A DNA stretch of 7,504 nucleotides from Synechococcales cyanobacterium PMM_0002 (lineage in GTDB: Bacteria; Cyanobacteriota; Cyanobacteriia; Elainellales; Elainellaceae), in assembly GCA_949127925.1 (NCBI GenBank), contig CASBQX010000323.1, forward strand, positions 1 through 7,504, read 5' to 3'. Numbering within the stretch: position 1 is the first letter of the stretch; every line of letters starts with the position of its first letter. The translations under genes were made by a program, and so were the position numbers. Positions 1-5,578 of this stretch are shown piece by piece. The notes beneath the pieces were generated by a model. It was given only the letters and a program-made list of their open reading frames with translations, made no database searches and was not told where the DNA came from.

Positions 1-1
1 A

Positions 2-115
2 GCGGCCATTGGCAGCCTTTCCTATGCCTTCCTCGCGGCTGCCATCCTCAAAGCTCGGGCACTGTCGCCCAATCGAGAGCACAACTTCGCCACCCGGTTT
101 TCTCAGAAAACATGA
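2..115 (+). CDS. C-terminal end of a probable membrane protein (partial, 5' end outside window)
   Basis: Frame 2 is open from the window edge to a TGA at 113-115 and gives 37 residues. The first ~22 form a hydrophobic, alanine/leucine-rich stretch (start AAIGSLSYAFLAAAIL) followed by a basic-polar tail with K, R and H and ending SQKT. This looks like a last transmembrane helix plus a cytoplasmic tail. The gene would converge on the minus-strand gene that ends at 222, which is a sensible arrangement. The stop codon lies inside the first degenerate unit of the 18-bp repeat array. The family cannot be named from this much sequence. The call rests on composition and frame only; the overlapping frame-3 reading is also open but looks less protein-like. 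Confidence 0.42.
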   Translation, partial: AAIGSLSYAFLAAAILKARALSPNREHNFATRFSQKT

Positions 116-188
116 CTTGCCTAGTAACTATCACTTTCTAAGAAACCATCACTTTCCAAGAAACCATCACTTTCTAAGAAACCATCAC
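99..188. repeat. Five tandem 18-bp repeats, each with a TTTCTNAGAAA-type dyad
   Basis: Units in phase are 99-116, 117-134, 135-152, 153-170 and 171-188. Units 3 and 5 are identical (TTTCTAAGAAACCATCAC), unit 4 differs at one base, unit 1 matches at about 15 of 18 and unit 2 at about 13 of 18. Most units contain the imperfect dyad TTTCT-N-AGAAA. There are no spacers between units, so this is not a CRISPR array. The array lies between two convergent genes and overlaps the end of the upstream one. It could be a slippage-expanded minisatellite or a protein-binding array; the sequence does not decide. Confidence 0.85.
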
Positions 189-221
189 AGTGGTCACATC
201 CTCTCAGAACCCTCGTCCCAG

Positions 222-845
222 TCAGTCCGGCTTGGGTAACTGGGCGATCGCGTAACGGGCGATCGCCAAACTCAACCGCGCCTGTTCAATGCTCGATAGC
301 TCTGACCACTCTTCACATCGTACCGACTGAAGCGCCCCGTCCAATAATTCTGTTTCGGCTCCACTGCGCATGGCATAGGCAAAAGGACGAGCCAGCACAT
401 GCAAATCATCCTCGCCCCATTCCGGCAAAATCTCTTGCACACACATCACCAGTTGGTCGGCCAAAATGCCGTGGGCGGCAACAGCCTGTTGAGCGCGATG
501 CACAATGGTTTCCAATAGGTTTTGCGGCATGCGATTGGCGAACTGCTGAAATAAATCTGGATTGAACAATCGGGCAACACTCGGTGCAGGCACGGGAGCC
601 GCTAACGTCGTCCACAGTTGATCGATCTGGCTAGAGATCGCCTGGGTGTAGGGCACTAGCTCATCGGTCAACCCGCCTGCTGCCACCACCTCCTGCTCTA
701 ATTGTTCAAAATAGGCAGAGGAGTTGGGGTCAGTTGGATTCCAGGGATACGGGGTATCGGAATCGTTCAAAATCAGCTGTAACAGCTCTAACTCTGCCTG
801 AGCCTGGAAGGGTGAAAAACAGGGACGTGTAGACTCGCTTGCCAT
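222..845 (-). CDS. Hypothetical helical protein (207 aa) downstream of the CHAT-FHA gene
   Basis: I do not recognise a named family. The 207-residue product has no signal peptide, no membrane span and no obvious catalytic motif. It is acidic overall and rich in Ala, Leu, Gln and Glu, suggesting a mostly alpha-helical soluble protein. Visible landmarks are an aromatic/proline motif YPWNP at residues 33-37, a proline-rich hinge near 82-89 (LAAPVPAPS), and Trp/Glu motifs PEWGEDD (141-147) and CEEW (167-170). The ATG is supported by an AGGAG Shine-Dalgarno seven bases upstream. It is the last gene of the minus-strand series, 207 bp beyond the CHAT-FHA stop. A role as partner, regulator or substrate of that protease is inference from position only. 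Two HIP1 octamers lie 15 bp apart in its last codons (244 and 259). It is probably a genuine gene, judging by length, start signal and even composition. Confidence 0.82.
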   Translation of the reverse strand: MASESTRPCFSPFQAQAELELLQLILNDSDTPYPWNPTDPNSSAYFEQLEQEVVAAGGLTDELVPYTQAISSQIDQLWTTLAAPVPAPSVARLFNPDLFQQFANRMPQNLLETIVHRAQQAVAAHGILADQLVMCVQEILPEWGEDDLHVLARPFAYAMRSGAETELLDGALQSVRCEEWSELSSIEQARLSLAIARYAIAQLPKPD

Positions 846-852
846 TTAATTA

Positions 853-857
853 CTCCT
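853..857 (-). promoter_or_regulatory. Ribosome binding site of the 207-aa gene
   Basis: On the minus strand AGGAG is followed by seven bases (TAATTAA) and then ATG. This is the best-spaced Shine-Dalgarno sequence in the window and fixes the start at 845. Confidence 0.75.
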
Positions 858-963
858 GAATGCGCCGAGAGCGAACTCGATATCGATAGCTACAGTGGGG
901 GGTGTGGCAGTTCCGCAATTGGCTGGAATTTATTCTGAGATTTTGTCAGACGGGGGAACAAAG

Positions 964-1011
964 GAGGCTGAACGTAACAGGTTGTAATGAAACACCGGCA
1001 TTTTCAGCCTC
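964..1011 (-). terminator. Possible weak hairpin 3' of the CHAT-FHA gene
   Basis: A 9-bp perfect stem (964-972 with 1003-1011) encloses a 30-base loop, and the minus-strand RNA continues with CC and then TTTGTT. The large loop and interrupted T-run make it a poor intrinsic terminator. It may instead be a by-product of the adjacent 12-bp repeats. Confidence 0.25.
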
Positions 1012-1050
1012 TAATTCAGCCTCTAATTCACCCTCCAATTCAGCCTGTTA
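1003..1050. repeat. Four tandem 12-bp repeats (TTCAGCCTCTAA) just after the CHAT-FHA stop
   Basis: Units are 1003-1014, 1015-1026 (identical), 1027-1038 (TTCACCCTCCAA) and 1039-1050 (TTCAGCCTGTTA). The array starts two bases past the stop codon of the minus-strand CHAT-FHA gene. Inverted matches lie nearby: GAGGCTGAA at 964-972 complements TTCAGCCTC at 1003-1011, and TAACAGG at 975-981 complements CCTGTTA at 1044-1050. The transcript could therefore fold in alternative ways. Confidence 0.85.
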
Positions 1051-1052
1051 GC

Positions 1053-2675
1053 CTAGAGCGGCGGTGACGTGATGTCATCTACCAGGAACTCTAGCTCATA
1101 CGTGCCAAACTTAATGCGGCTTTTGGGTTTAAGCGGCACCTCTTCTTGGTGAACTTTACGCCACTGATTATTGGGTTCTAAGATCAAGGTGCCATATCGG
1201 GACAAATCCCTAAGAACATACCCCTGTTCTGTCAGGCTATCTTGCAATGAATCGCGATAGAAAATTTCGGCATGTCGGCGTGAAACTCCGGCCACCCTTA
1301 GCACCAAGTCATTACCGTCTATACAGCCCACGCGCATCATGCCCCCATAGATTGGCCAGGATTGGGTATGGGTTTCTACCGAGCGCAAACAGGCCGTCGG
1401 AATTCGAGAACCCACCCAGTTAGATGGATTATCTGGAATTTCAGTGACGCCTTCTGTAAGCGGCTTGACTAATTCGCCATCAAACTCTGGGTGCATGTAG
1501 AGCACCGGCAGCGTCCAAGCAATTTGGTTGAACTTGTACAGTGTTAGCAAGTGTTGGCGGGCGATCGCCACCGCTTCATCAATCGGCGATCGCTCGGCTA
1601 AGGCGCGAGCAAATCGTTGAATAAAGCTGTGGGCTTCATGTTCGGCGATCGTATCGCGCATGCCCAACACGGCTGGAACGCCATGATGAATCAACACTTC
1701 GGCCAAACTGCTACGAGGAATGGTTTGTTGCCCTTGCTGATCGGGTTGTGCTCCCCAACAGGCGTTGAACACCGCCAGCTTCACCCGACAACGGGTCAAT
1801 ACCTGCGCTAGCTCTGTGCCATTGATGGTGGCATCAGGACGCAGAAACAATAGCCCCCCATCAGGACCAGGCATGCCATGCCCCGAATAAAACAAAACAT
1901 TGTAAGTTTGCGTTTCTAAATGCGTTGTGAGGTCTGCTGGGGTGGGCTGCATCAGCGTTGTCACCTCACAGGGCACTGGCGCAACAAAGCTATTCAGCGG
2001 ATCGCTTTGAGCCGAGCTTTCTAAAATTCGAGTCAGCGCCGCTTCTTCTTGGCGCAGCTGTAGGGCAAACTCGCCCGACGAACGACTGCCTTTACGTTCA
2101 TCATCCTGCCCTTGCACCAATAAAATCTTCAGGGCATATTCTTCGCGCAACGGCGGCAAGGGATCTACCTCATTGGTAGTCCGGCTAAATAACAGCTGTT
2201 GACTCAGAGAAATTGCTTGGCGTCCTGGTTGCGATTGCATGGTCTCCCACGGCAACATAATCAGGCCAGGATCGCGAACTTCTAGCCGCAGCCGCAGCGG
2301 CCTACCTTGACCTTGGGCAATCCCTTGACTCTGCGCCAAACTGTTTTGAATTGGCCCTTCAAATAGCCACTGCCACAAACTGACTCCAAGATGCTGCATG
2401 AGACGACCCGCATAGCCTGAGGGCGCGTTGTCGTCGGTGCTAAGCGGTGGCAAAAAGACGGAGGGAATCCGGGGAACCTGGGGCAAATTGCGCAGAGAAA
2501 ACATGGTTTGCCAAGCCTGCCAGGTTTCAGTCAGCGTTTCAGTCCAGGTACAGTCATGATGAACATACCCCGCTTGAAATGGGGACTCTAGCACCCAAAT
2601 CGCGTAGTGGTTTAGGTTAGCGGCTGTCAGGCGGTCGATCGCCAATCTCAGACAAGGGGTATCAGACGAAGGCAT
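1053..2675 (-). CDS. CHAT-domain caspase-fold protease with C-terminal FHA domain
   Basis: 540 residues. CHAT is a caspase/separase-related cysteine peptidase domain, and FHA domains usually bind phosphothreonine peptides. Residues ~9-60 form an N-terminal block with an IDRL...YAIWVLESPF-like sequence and several Trp. The CHAT region spans ~130-395. The expected catalytic dyad is intact: His266 in YSGHG and Cys306 in VFNACWGAQ, each after a hydrophobic strand. The FHA domain (~436-534) shows NDLVL, VSRRHAEI (465-468 SRRH), YVLRDLS and IKFGTYELEF. It departs from consensus at the conserved GR (G450-C451) and at the NG of the StNGT loop (Tyr494-Gly495). There is no signal peptide or membrane span, so it is probably cytosolic. 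The ATG lacks a good Shine-Dalgarno sequence but matches the natural start of the N-terminal block. It lies 123 bp downstream of the PP2C gene on the same strand, suggesting shared phospho-signalling. Its substrate is unknown. Confidence 0.95.
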   Translation of the reverse strand: MPSSDTPCLRLAIDRLTAANLNHYAIWVLESPFQAGYVHHDCTWTETLTETWQAWQTMFSLRNLPQVPRIPSVFLPPLSTDDNAPSGYAGRLMQHLGVSLWQWLFEGPIQNSLAQSQGIAQGQGRPLRLRLEVRDPGLIMLPWETMQSQPGRQAISLSQQLLFSRTTNEVDPLPPLREEYALKILLVQGQDDERKGSRSSGEFALQLRQEEAALTRILESSAQSDPLNSFVAPVPCEVTTLMQPTPADLTTHLETQTYNVLFYSGHGMPGPDGGLLFLRPDATINGTELAQVLTRCRVKLAVFNACWGAQPDQQGQQTIPRSSLAEVLIHHGVPAVLGMRDTIAEHEAHSFIQRFARALAERSPIDEAVAIARQHLLTLYKFNQIAWTLPVLYMHPEFDGELVKPLTEGVTEIPDNPSNWVGSRIPTACLRSVETHTQSWPIYGGMMRVGCIDGNDLVLRVAGVSRRHAEIFYRDSLQDSLTEQGYVLRDLSRYGTLILEPNNQWRKVHQEEVPLKPKSRIKFGTYELEFLVDDITSPPL

Positions 2676-2798
2676 GAAGAGCTGTCAATCCTGTACCGGA
2701 AGACGTAATGCTTAACAGTCTATCTGGTATTCAACGCTAGAACTACTCCGACCAGTTTGCACAGCAGTTCTCATGCGTAAAATCTGGCTCCGCTCCAC

Positions 2799-5348
2799 CT
2801 ACCCCAGCGGCGGCAAAATAGGCGGGGGTACAGCCGAAGGAGAAACTGGCACTGTCGGGGGAGAACTAGGCACAGCCAGAGGAGAAACTGGCACTGTCGG
2901 GGTTGACGTCCCACAGGTTCCCCGTTGGTCTGGGGTCAATGATGGGTTAGCCAGCGCCAACGGCTCTACGTCTTTTTGCTTAATCCATCCCTCGGTACCT
3001 GGGGCAACAGCAGCAGCATCGACAGTTGAGCCACTTGCCGAGCAGAACCGTAGCTTCAACCAGCGATCGGGAGTAGCCGTATTTTCTGCCACAATTTGCC
3101 ATACACTGTCAGCGGGAATGGGAATAGCTGGATTTGAACTAGGATTTGAACTGAGAGGGGTCGAAACTGGAGCGGCGGAAACTGGATCTGCTGGAGCCGC
3201 AGACGCATCTGGAGCCACAGACGGATCTGGTGTCGGTAACAGGGTCAAACTAGGGGTGTCGGCGGGGGTGCGACCAATTTGAATGAGGGAATCCAGCGGC
3301 AACGGCAATGCAGTTGGCGGCATGGCGGTGCCGTTAGTAGGCACCGGCAGGGGGCTAGGAGATGGCACCACTCCCAACAGAGGATTTACCCAATTGCGAA
3401 CCGATGCAGACAGGACGTAAGCCAGACCGCCGCCAAAACCCAGCAGCAACACTAAGCTGGCGAGCAGGGGCAGCAGCCGTATCCCAGAGGTTGACGGCTG
3501 CGCCTTGGGAGCAACCAGTTTGGTTTTGAGCGTGGAAGAGACAGGAGCGGCAGTAGGCTGGGGCGAACCGGGCTGGGGCGAACCGGGCTGGGGCGAGCCG
3601 GACTGGGGTGAACCGGACTGGGGTGAACCGGGCTGGGGTGAACCGGGCTGAGCTAGAAAGGTGGCCGGAAAGACAGCGGCATCATGGTCAGAAGGTCTAG
3701 GCTGCACCTTAGACGGGGTTTGCAGCCGACAGTGGATCAACCCAATGGTGACGTTATCATGCCCGTTTTGGGTATTGGCCAAATCAATCAGCCCTTGACA
3801 TGTAGTTTCCAGTTTGGCACTGCCCTCTAGAGCCGGAAGAATAGCGCTATCCCAATATTGTTCGACCCGATCGTTGTCGCTTAAGCCATCTGAACACAGC
3901 AGAAAAATGCTGTCGTCATCTAAGATAAATCGCTGGACAGTGGGATGAAGGAACGACGAGGTACTCACCCCCAGGGCCTGCACCAGCGAACCCGAACTGG
4001 GATGCTGCAACGCATCGCGGTAAAAGCTATAGCCCATACGCACTTCACGCGATGCCACATCATCGTCTAACGTTACCTGATGGCAACCCCAGCGCGTAAT
4101 CCAATAGGCTCGACTGTCGCCTACATGGGTAATATAAAGTTCATGCTGACGCACTAGCCCAATCACTAGCGTTGTCCCCATCCGCTGTCGCTCTTGGCGC
4201 TGCTCATCGTCGTTGCGCTGGCTAATTAAATCATTGGCAACACAGGCAGCCACTTCTAACTGTTGGGTCAATGCGGCGGCACTTAGAGTCGCTAACGGCT
4301 GAGACTGAAGGTGCTGATAGACGGCGGCGATCGCCAGATTAGACGCCACATCACCACCCTGATGTCCACCAATCCCATCACACACAATGACTAACGGGCT
4401 GGTAGCCACCGCAGTTCCTCCCAACACCAGCGTCTGCACCGTACCGCTAGCAGGATAACAAGCATCTTCATTGCGACGGCGACTGGGTCCTTGATCTGTT
4501 TGGGTGGACAACGTAATGTGACGAGTTTGTGCCCGATCCACCGTTGTAAGCCCGCTATCAAGCTGGGCAACTAGCTGATCTGCATCGTGCAGCGTTCCCC
4601 CAATTAACTGCTGGCAAATCGCGTCTAAAACCGGGGCGGCTGTAGGATGAGCCGTTGGCACCCAACGCTGCCACAATTTACCCAAATCTGCCAGCGTCGG
4701 ACTCGCACCCGTCAAATCTGGATGCAGCTCTAACAGCCGCACTAGCCCCCCCTCTACCCGGATCAAATCGGGAATTAATAAGGTAGAGGCCACCTGCTCG
4801 GTGCTGAGAGGTTGCCACAGCTGAGCGATTTGCCACAGCCAATTGAATTGCCGCAGCGCCGATGAATCTGGCCAGATCGTAGAGAGCAGCGGCAAAAGAC
4901 AGGGATCAAGCTGTGGGCTCGCTGCATCTAACGTTGCGGGTGCGGTCGAGTGCCCACCCACTGGTAAACCAGCAGCATCCGTTGGCAGATAAATGGCGGC
5001 CTGCTCTAATAGCACTAGCCGATTAGCGGGATCATTGGGGTCGTTCAGCACCCAATCATAGACTTGGGGGACATGGGTTTGATAAGGGGAGAGCCGCAAA
5101 TACGGCATTAAAAAATCAGGGATATCATCCGTTTCAAAGCTGGGATACAGCCCCGGCTTAGTATCGAGCAAAATGCGAGAACCTTTGTAGAGATAGCGGT
5201 TCGTGATTAAGTCGCCTGGGCGGTAGGTATCAATGCCGTCACTAATCGTCCACAAATAGCGCTTAGGCAGAGGCGTGCGGCACTTCTGGCAAAACTTGTT
5301 GGTTTCCGGATTCGGAGTTTGACAGGTGTAGTTGGGGCAATACAGCAT
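2799..5348 (-). CDS. Membrane-anchored PP2C Ser/Thr phosphatase with zinc ribbon, pseudokinase-like region and SH3-like C-terminus
   Basis: 849 residues. Order of parts: a four-cysteine zinc ribbon (Cys4, Cys9, Cys20, Cys23; CPNYTC...FCQKC), as found in front of many cyanobacterial Ser/Thr kinases; a region at ~40-265 resembling a degenerate protein kinase (hinge-like RLVLLEQ at 110-116; LWQIAQLWQPL aligning with the helix before the catalytic loop; LLEL in place of DFG); and a PP2C domain at ~278-540. PP2C motifs are complete: RRRNED (290-295), DGIGGH (324-329), MGTT (390-393), GDSRAY (410-415), SDGL (486-489), GHDNVT (529-534). The metal-binding aspartates 295, 324, 487 and 531 are all present, so Mn/Mg-dependent phosphatase activity is likely. 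Six QP/QSGSP pentapeptides (567-596) lead to one membrane span (~624-647) preceded by basic residues, predicting a cytoplasmic phosphatase. Beyond it is a Pro/Ser-rich linker, an SH3-like module (~747-796) and a Pro-rich tail. No strong Shine-Dalgarno sequence is visible. Confidence 0.95.
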   Translation of the reverse strand: MLYCPNYTCQTPNPETNKFCQKCRTPLPKRYLWTISDGIDTYRPGDLITNRYLYKGSRILLDTKPGLYPSFETDDIPDFLMPYLRLSPYQTHVPQVYDWVLNDPNDPANRLVLLEQAAIYLPTDAAGLPVGGHSTAPATLDAASPQLDPCLLPLLSTIWPDSSALRQFNWLWQIAQLWQPLSTEQVASTLLIPDLIRVEGGLVRLLELHPDLTGASPTLADLGKLWQRWVPTAHPTAAPVLDAICQQLIGGTLHDADQLVAQLDSGLTTVDRAQTRHITLSTQTDQGPSRRRNEDACYPASGTVQTLVLGGTAVATSPLVIVCDGIGGHQGGDVASNLAIAAVYQHLQSQPLATLSAAALTQQLEVAACVANDLISQRNDDEQRQERQRMGTTLVIGLVRQHELYITHVGDSRAYWITRWGCHQVTLDDDVASREVRMGYSFYRDALQHPSSGSLVQALGVSTSSFLHPTVQRFILDDDSIFLLCSDGLSDNDRVEQYWDSAILPALEGSAKLETTCQGLIDLANTQNGHDNVTIGLIHCRLQTPSKVQPRPSDHDAAVFPATFLAQPGSPQPGSPQSGSPQSGSPQPGSPQPGSPQPTAAPVSSTLKTKLVAPKAQPSTSGIRLLPLLASLVLLLGFGGGLAYVLSASVRNWVNPLLGVVPSPSPLPVPTNGTAMPPTALPLPLDSLIQIGRTPADTPSLTLLPTPDPSVAPDASAAPADPVSAAPVSTPLSSNPSSNPAIPIPADSVWQIVAENTATPDRWLKLRFCSASGSTVDAAAVAPGTEGWIKQKDVEPLALANPSLTPDQRGTCGTSTPTVPVSPLAVPSSPPTVPVSPSAVPPPILPPLG
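2839..2901. repeat. Three 21-bp tandem units in the PP2C gene's 3' end
   Basis: Units are 2839-2859, 2860-2880 and 2881-2901. The first and third are identical (GGAGAAACTGGCACTGTCGGG) and the middle one is diverged. They encode the repeated Pro/Val/Ser tail (TPTVPVSP, LAVPSSPP, TVPVSPSAV) of the phosphatase, so the repeat expands a proline-rich extracytoplasmic tail in frame. Confidence 0.8.
3405..3479 (-). other. Predicted transmembrane segment of the PP2C protein
   Basis: Residues ~624-648 are uninterrupted hydrophobic/small residues (LLPLLASLVLLLGFGGGLAY). Lysines and an arginine precede the span (KTKLVAPK, then R624 at its edge), which by the positive-inside rule puts the phosphatase in the cytoplasm and the SH3-like end in the periplasm or thylakoid lumen. 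Confidence 0.85.
3561..3650. repeat. Six 15-bp tandem repeats encoding QPGSP/QSGSP
   Basis: Six in-frame 15-bp units encode residues 567-596 of the PP2C protein (QPGSP, QPGSP, QSGSP, QSGSP, QPGSP, QPGSP), with a partial seventh QP. They form a flexible linker between the catalytic domain and the membrane span. Copy number is likely to vary between strains by slippage. Confidence 0.92.
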
Positions 5349-5439
5349 TAGCCTGACGCGTTGCCTGAAACCGGAGAATTACAGATCAGCTATATCACAA
5401 TAGCTTAGCCCTTGCTGAATAGCACATGAGCAATTCAGA

Positions 5440-5465
5440 AGTAGCTAAAAAAAGTAGCCAAAAAA
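5440..5465. repeat. Two 13-bp direct repeats with A-tracts
   Basis: AGTAGCTAAAAAA (5440-5452) is followed directly by AGTAGCCAAAAAA (5453-5465), and one further A follows. On the minus strand these are T-tracts about 13 bp apart, upstream of the PP2C start. They could bend DNA or act like an UP element. Confidence 0.7.
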
Positions 5466-5520
5466 ACAGTGCTTCAACCGATATGACGGCTTTCAGATGC
5501 ATGAAGTCCATCGCAGGTTC

Positions 5521-5552
5521 TAGAGGCAAGGGGCTTAAGCCCCTTGCCTCTA
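5521..5552. terminator. Perfect 32-bp palindrome downstream of hemA
   Basis: TAGAGGCAAGGGGCTT (5521-5536) is exactly complemented by 5537-5552. As RNA it gives a 14-bp stem with a TTAA loop, starting 26 bases after the hemA stop on the minus strand. It is well placed to end or protect the hemA transcript, but no U-run follows on either strand, so it is not a standard intrinsic terminator. A dispersed palindromic element of the cyanobacterial genome is an equally good reading. Confidence 0.6.
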
Positions 5553-5578
5553 CCGCACTACTCTAACAGGCCATGTCG

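Larger units (their letters stand above)
5349..5578. other. Intergenic region between hemA and the PP2C gene
   Basis: 230 bp with no coding ORF. It holds the 32-bp palindrome next to the hemA end and a 13-bp A-tract direct repeat near the middle. A weak extended -10 candidate for the PP2C gene lies on the minus strand at 5421-5416 (TATTCA preceded by TGC), with the T-rich repeats upstream of it. No convincing -35 element is seen, so the promoter is only a suggestion. Confidence 0.35.

Noticed and set aside
129..188. CRISPR-like repeat array
   Set aside because: Units of 18 bp are contiguous with no spacers and there are no cas genes in the window.
9..239. Plus-strand open frame with a repeated NHHFLR-like hexapeptide
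   Set aside because: It starts at TTG without a ribosome site, its repeat is just the 18-bp DNA array read in frame, and it runs into the opposite gene's end. Frame 2 gives a more protein-like reading of the first 115 bases.
406..615. 69-aa minus-strand open frame
   Set aside because: It lies wholly inside the 207-aa gene on the same strand in another frame, has a Cys/Arg-rich shadow composition and no ribosome site.
871..888. Small palindrome TCGATATCGA upstream of the 207-aa gene as an operator
   Set aside because: A 10-bp palindrome made of common tetramers is expected by chance, and no promoter could be placed next to it.
1617..2179. Two short plus-strand open frames (1617-1811, 1958-2179) inside the CHAT gene
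   Set aside because: They are antisense to the conserved CHAT coding region, with no start signals or recognisable products.
2773..3282. 169-aa plus-strand open frame rich in Gly, Thr and Val
   Set aside because: It is antisense to the Pro/Ser-rich tail of the PP2C gene; its low-complexity composition mirrors that repeat-rich coding sequence.
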